A DNA stretch of 64,000 nt from contig CM032666.1 in the NCBI GenBank assembly GCA_019095985.1, positions 45,828,703 through 45,892,702 on the forward strand, read 5' to 3'. The stretch comes from Streblospio benedicti (lineage: Eukaryota; Annelida; Polychaeta; Spionida; Spionidae). Numbering within the stretch: position 1 is the stretch's first letter; each line of letters begins with the position of its first letter. A program made the position numbers and the translations under genes. The notes under the pieces are model-generated. The model did not search any database. It saw only the letters and a list, made by a program, of their open reading frames with translations, and was not told where the DNA came from. Positions 60,789 to 64,000 of the stretch are shown here, piece after piece.

Positions 60789-60955
60789 CTGTGTTGTAGT
60801 TTCACGAACCTTCTAATGAGATAAGTACGTCCATTAAAGGGATCTACAAGCCCTCTTCTAAGTTCATTCACTGCATTAGAGGAATCCAGGGTGATTAGCC
60901 ACCTTTCTCCGAGACGGATCCCGCTGTTTATCACATTTCGAGCAACAAATTGTAT
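60779..60955 (-). CDS. Terminal exon of an unrecognised minus-strand gene
   Basis: On the minus strand a TTTACTTTAG acceptor (60956-60957) opens 58 codons plus TAA. The product starts IQFVARNVINSGIRLGERWL and goes on ITLDSSNAVNELRRGLVDPF then NGRTYLIRRFVKLQHRIK. It reads as a compact, folded-domain-like C-terminus with mixed alpha/beta character. Phase 0 matches the donor of the next exon upstream. I recognise no family. Its neighbour ARHGAP20 converges on it from ~5 kb away. Canonical splicing on both sides argues for a host gene rather than a transposon. Confidence 0.65.
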   Translation of the reverse strand: MQFVARNVINSGIRLGERWLITLDSSNAVNELRRGLVDPFNGRTYLIRRFVKLQHRIK

Positions 60956-61201
60956 CTAAAGTAAAGTTATTTGTTTATTTACCATTATCGTCGCAGAACA
61001 TTAAATGATCTCACACATATTCAAGTTGTTATTGCTCTTAAAAAGGATATGTAGTCTTTAACCGTATACATGTATGTATATGCAATTGAAGGGGGCCATT
61101 TTGTGGAAACACGGGCCGACTAAGATAATTCTTTATCAATATTATGTTGCATGCATTAAGATGCTTGTATTAGTTGAAAAGAAAGGGACACGTATACTTA
61201 C

Positions 61202-61378
61202 TGTGATTCCTACGGTTTTAGCCTCGGGTAAGTTGTTAATTCTATGTCTGACCATCGACAGCACAATGTGATGATCAAGAATGTTAGGATATATCTGGAG
61301 ACACAAAGTGTTTGGTCGAGGTTCCGGTTCTTTGGAAAACCTTCGGTAAACCCGTTGAACCTTCTGAGGGGAGTCTGA
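61202..61378 (-). CDS. Penultimate exon of the same minus-strand gene
   Basis: The donor is ACA|GTAAGTATA (minus strand, 61202/61201), phase 0. The product reads SDSPQKVQRVYRRFSKEPEP, then RPNTLCLQIYPNILDHHIVL, then SMVRHRINNLPEAKTVGIT. The 5' boundary is set at GACGCAG|TCAGAC (phase 0), but an acceptor a few bases either side is possible; a pyrimidine tract (CTTTTTCCTATTCTACTC) lies just upstream. Joined with 60779-60955 it gives 117 residues ending in HRIK. No further upstream exon was found before the window end. Function unknown. Confidence 0.6.
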
Positions 61379-62573
61379 CTGCGTCACTCTTGTTGAGTAG
61401 AATAGGAAAAAGGTAATTAAATATCAATAAGAAATATAGACATATACCCCTATAAACTTGCTGTGTTGCTCAGGGGTGAGAACCTGGTGCGATGTCAGCG
61501 AAAGTCTCGCCTCTGAGCAACATAACAGGTCCCTATAGATATCCAGATATATTGTTTTGAACATAATCATAATGAAGCCCGGCGTGGACAGAATATCCAT
61601 TCTTTTAATATTATCATATGAATAGATATTTTGTTTCTGTAATTGGCTGAGGTTTGTGGCCGTGTGCGTGAAGCTATTTAACGTGTGGGTGCCACATAGC
61701 CGGTGTGCACTTGGTAACGAATGGAATTGCTCAACACCCACCATTAGGGCCGATCAGGATTTGAACCCACTACCTTCTGATTAATGGTCCAACTCCCTAT
61801 CCACTCTGTCACATAACAATTACATTTCTGTACTAAACAACATAACGTTGTGTCAATGTGAAGATACTACAGTCGCTAGACGACTTTTAGAAATCGGACA
61901 ATAAACCTATGTAACATGATATACGAGATGTGCCAACTAGCCGTAGCACGACCAACAAAGTCATGTACAGTTTTAATGACTTGCTCTATCGGGCGATGGT
62001 CAACAGCCTATAACACGACCAAGGTCACGGTTTAACTTAATCATTGTCTGCCTCATATATACTCAATCATCAGGTTCGTGCTCAAGTGTCGGTAGCTCGA
62101 CTGACTCCTGTTCCTTCCATGGCCTTTCCAGGCGGGCCTTGCTAGAGGACCAACCCGGGCCTTGCTTTACTACTGCTTGTGATACTAATAACCCCATTTA
62201 ACCGCTCATTAACACGGCGTCGATTGTGATTTTCCAAGAAAATCGACCATTCGCCGGCCCCGTACTCGCCTCTACTTATCACAACTCGGGCTGCGCCCTC
62301 AGGCTGCGGTAGGCTACACGGCTGAATGTAACTATTGCAACAATTGGTCGTAATTTTTTAATGTTTCATGCAACTTCAAGCACTAAACTTTATCGGGAAG
62401 GTTGGGGATTTCCCCACGGTTATCGATGAAAATCTACTTATATTATCTTTCAATCATCACATAATCATTCTTGCTAGGATTGCCTCTTGTGTTACATTCT
62501 TCCCACCTAATGTCGGTCGATTAGACATGAAGACGATTAAAAGACTATTGTGATCCGAGTTGATGTTTTGTGT
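61379..62573. other. Intron or upstream region of the minus-strand gene; SINE and unknown
   Basis: It contains a tRNA-derived SINE on the minus strand (61640-61812). 61,860-62,350 is GC-raised (GGCCTTTCCAGGCGGGCC; ACTCGGGCTGCGCCCTCAGG) without an identifiable frame or boundary. No supported exon. Confidence 0.5.
61640..61812 (-). repeat. tRNA-derived SINE
   Basis: On the minus strand GTGACAGAGTGGATAGGGAG then TTGG approximates an A box, and AGTGGGTTCAAATCCTG is a good B box ~40 bases on. A body follows (GTGTTGAGCAATTCCATTCG, then ACCGGCTATGTGGCACCCAC). tRNA folding is incomplete, so SINE rather than tRNA gene. Confidence 0.6.
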
Positions 62574-62578
62574 AAGAT

Positions 62579-62856
62579 CAGGGACAGATTCAGAATTTTC
62601 AAATTTTGAGAGCGGGGGGGCGGGCGGATTTGTCCGTGTGTGGGGGCAGATCCAGGTTTTTGGAAAAGGGACGTAAGGAAAACATAAGGAAAGGGGGGGC
62701 TCACTTACGGGATTTCATGAAAAACCCTATTAAAAATGAAGTATTTTGGTGGGAAAAAAGGGAGGGGGGGGGCTAAATTGTGGGGGGGGGGGGCTTTATA
62801 GGCTAATATGGCTAGGGGCTAGAGCCCCCGAGCCCCCCAAGCTGGATCCGTCCCTG
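62579..62856. mobile_element. Small CAGGG-ended element, 5-bp TSD
   Basis: It begins CAGGGACAGATTCAG and ends CTGGATCCGTCCCTG, inverted repeats with two mismatches. AAGAT stands exactly on both sides (62574-62578, 62857-62861). The interior has several G runs (GGAGGGGGGGGGC, then TGGGGGGGGGGGC) and GGGGGCAGATCCAGGTTTTT, the core motif of the 6.98-8.09 kb minisatellite. 278 bp, non-coding. Confidence 0.8.
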
Positions 62857-62861
62857 AAGAT

Positions 62862-63120
62862 GTATACAATATTATGGCTGACATGTGAAATGTGGATAGA
62901 AGGTTGATTAAGAGCGCCTTCATTATAGAATAACCAAGCAACTGGTGGCACTGAACTCACAAACTCATGGTTCTGAGACCAACCTTAGACCTATAGCCAA
63001 AGCTTCCGCATTTATAGCTTCCACATTTATAGCCAAGTAATCCAAGTGGTGTGTTTGCATGAGTGCATGTGTGTGTGTGACTGAGATTCCATTGCTTGAA
63101 AATGTATTATAGACTCCCCA
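62862..63120. other. Non-coding stretch with no recognised content
   Basis: A local duplication (CTTCCGCATTTATAGC / CTTCCACATTTATAGC) lies near 63,003. A short GTGTGTGTGTG occurs at 63,068. Nothing else seen. Confidence 0.5.
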
Positions 63121-63124
63121 AAAT

Positions 63125-63180
63125 TCCATCCTTATGTGAGATTCGAACCCACGACCTTAAGTACGTGGAATATTACAAAG
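63125..63180 (-). repeat. tRNA-like B-box fragment
   Basis: On the minus strand GGTCGTGGGTTCGAATCTCA contains a perfect B box (GGTTCGAATCT). There is no matching A box at the right distance before the (GT)n tract. Probably a SINE remnant; such fragments often neighbour microsatellites. Confidence 0.45.
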
Positions 63181-63208
63181 ATATCATTATCCAAATTACT
63201 GAACTCAT

Positions 63209-64000
<792 letters not shown>

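Overview
The window is eukaryotic and AT-rich, with long introns, GT-AG splice sites and dense non-autonomous repeats. Several repeats (a 'TTAGCTCACCTGTGAGC' element, 'AAGTGCTCAGAGAGCACAAC' foldbacks, 'CAGTAGAACCTC' TA-flanked elements, frequent ACATGTA strings) are of kinds common in marine lophotrochozoans. A mollusc, most likely a bivalve, is my best guess, from recall of repeat style rather than a search.

One gene dominates: an ARHGAP20 (RA-RhoGAP) orthologue on the + strand, from at least 685 to about 55,775. I could join 16 coding exons with consistent phase into one 1,514-residue frame ending at TAA 53698; the start codon lies upstream of the window. The order is a basic RRRKSAP segment (exon 1), a PH domain (exons 2-4), a Ras-association domain (exons 5-8), a basic linker (exon 9), a RhoGAP domain with arginine finger, Lys, Arg and Asn in place (exons 9-13) and a long disordered tail (exons 14-16). 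By family knowledge it should couple Rap/Ras-type input at the RA domain to inactivation of Rho GTPases at the membrane.

The most interesting feature is a nest of alternative first exons in the same gene. A coding block starting at ATG 27894 runs without a stop through the 3' splice site of RA exon 7. A second block (38143-38815), with a CCAAT box and TATA box upstream, ends in a phase-1 donor that fits exon 8. Both would replace the PH domain and part or most of the RA domain by unrelated basic, serine-rich N-termini while keeping RhoGAP and tail.

Downstream, 55.8-60.8 kb is intergenic, with a minus-strand coding-like relic near 57.3-57.9 kb and a composite transposon (58,775-60,659). That element holds a 31-bp minisatellite and a 933-bp LINE fragment. 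At 60,779-61,378 the last two exons of an unrecognised minus-strand gene converge on ARHGAP20; its AATAAA lies inside the final codons. The right end holds SINE pieces, a small CAGGG-ended element and a roughly 300-bp (AC)n tract.

Introns carry many foldback or TIR elements, a ~135-bp higher-order minisatellite (6.98-8.1 kb) and a nested transposon with a later 203-bp tandem duplication (35.1-36.7 kb). Three elements (21.7, 58.8 and 62.6 kb) share CAGGG...CCTG-type ends and exact 5-bp target duplications. No CRISPR, rRNA, convincing functional tRNA, or retrovirus/LTR-type element was recognised.
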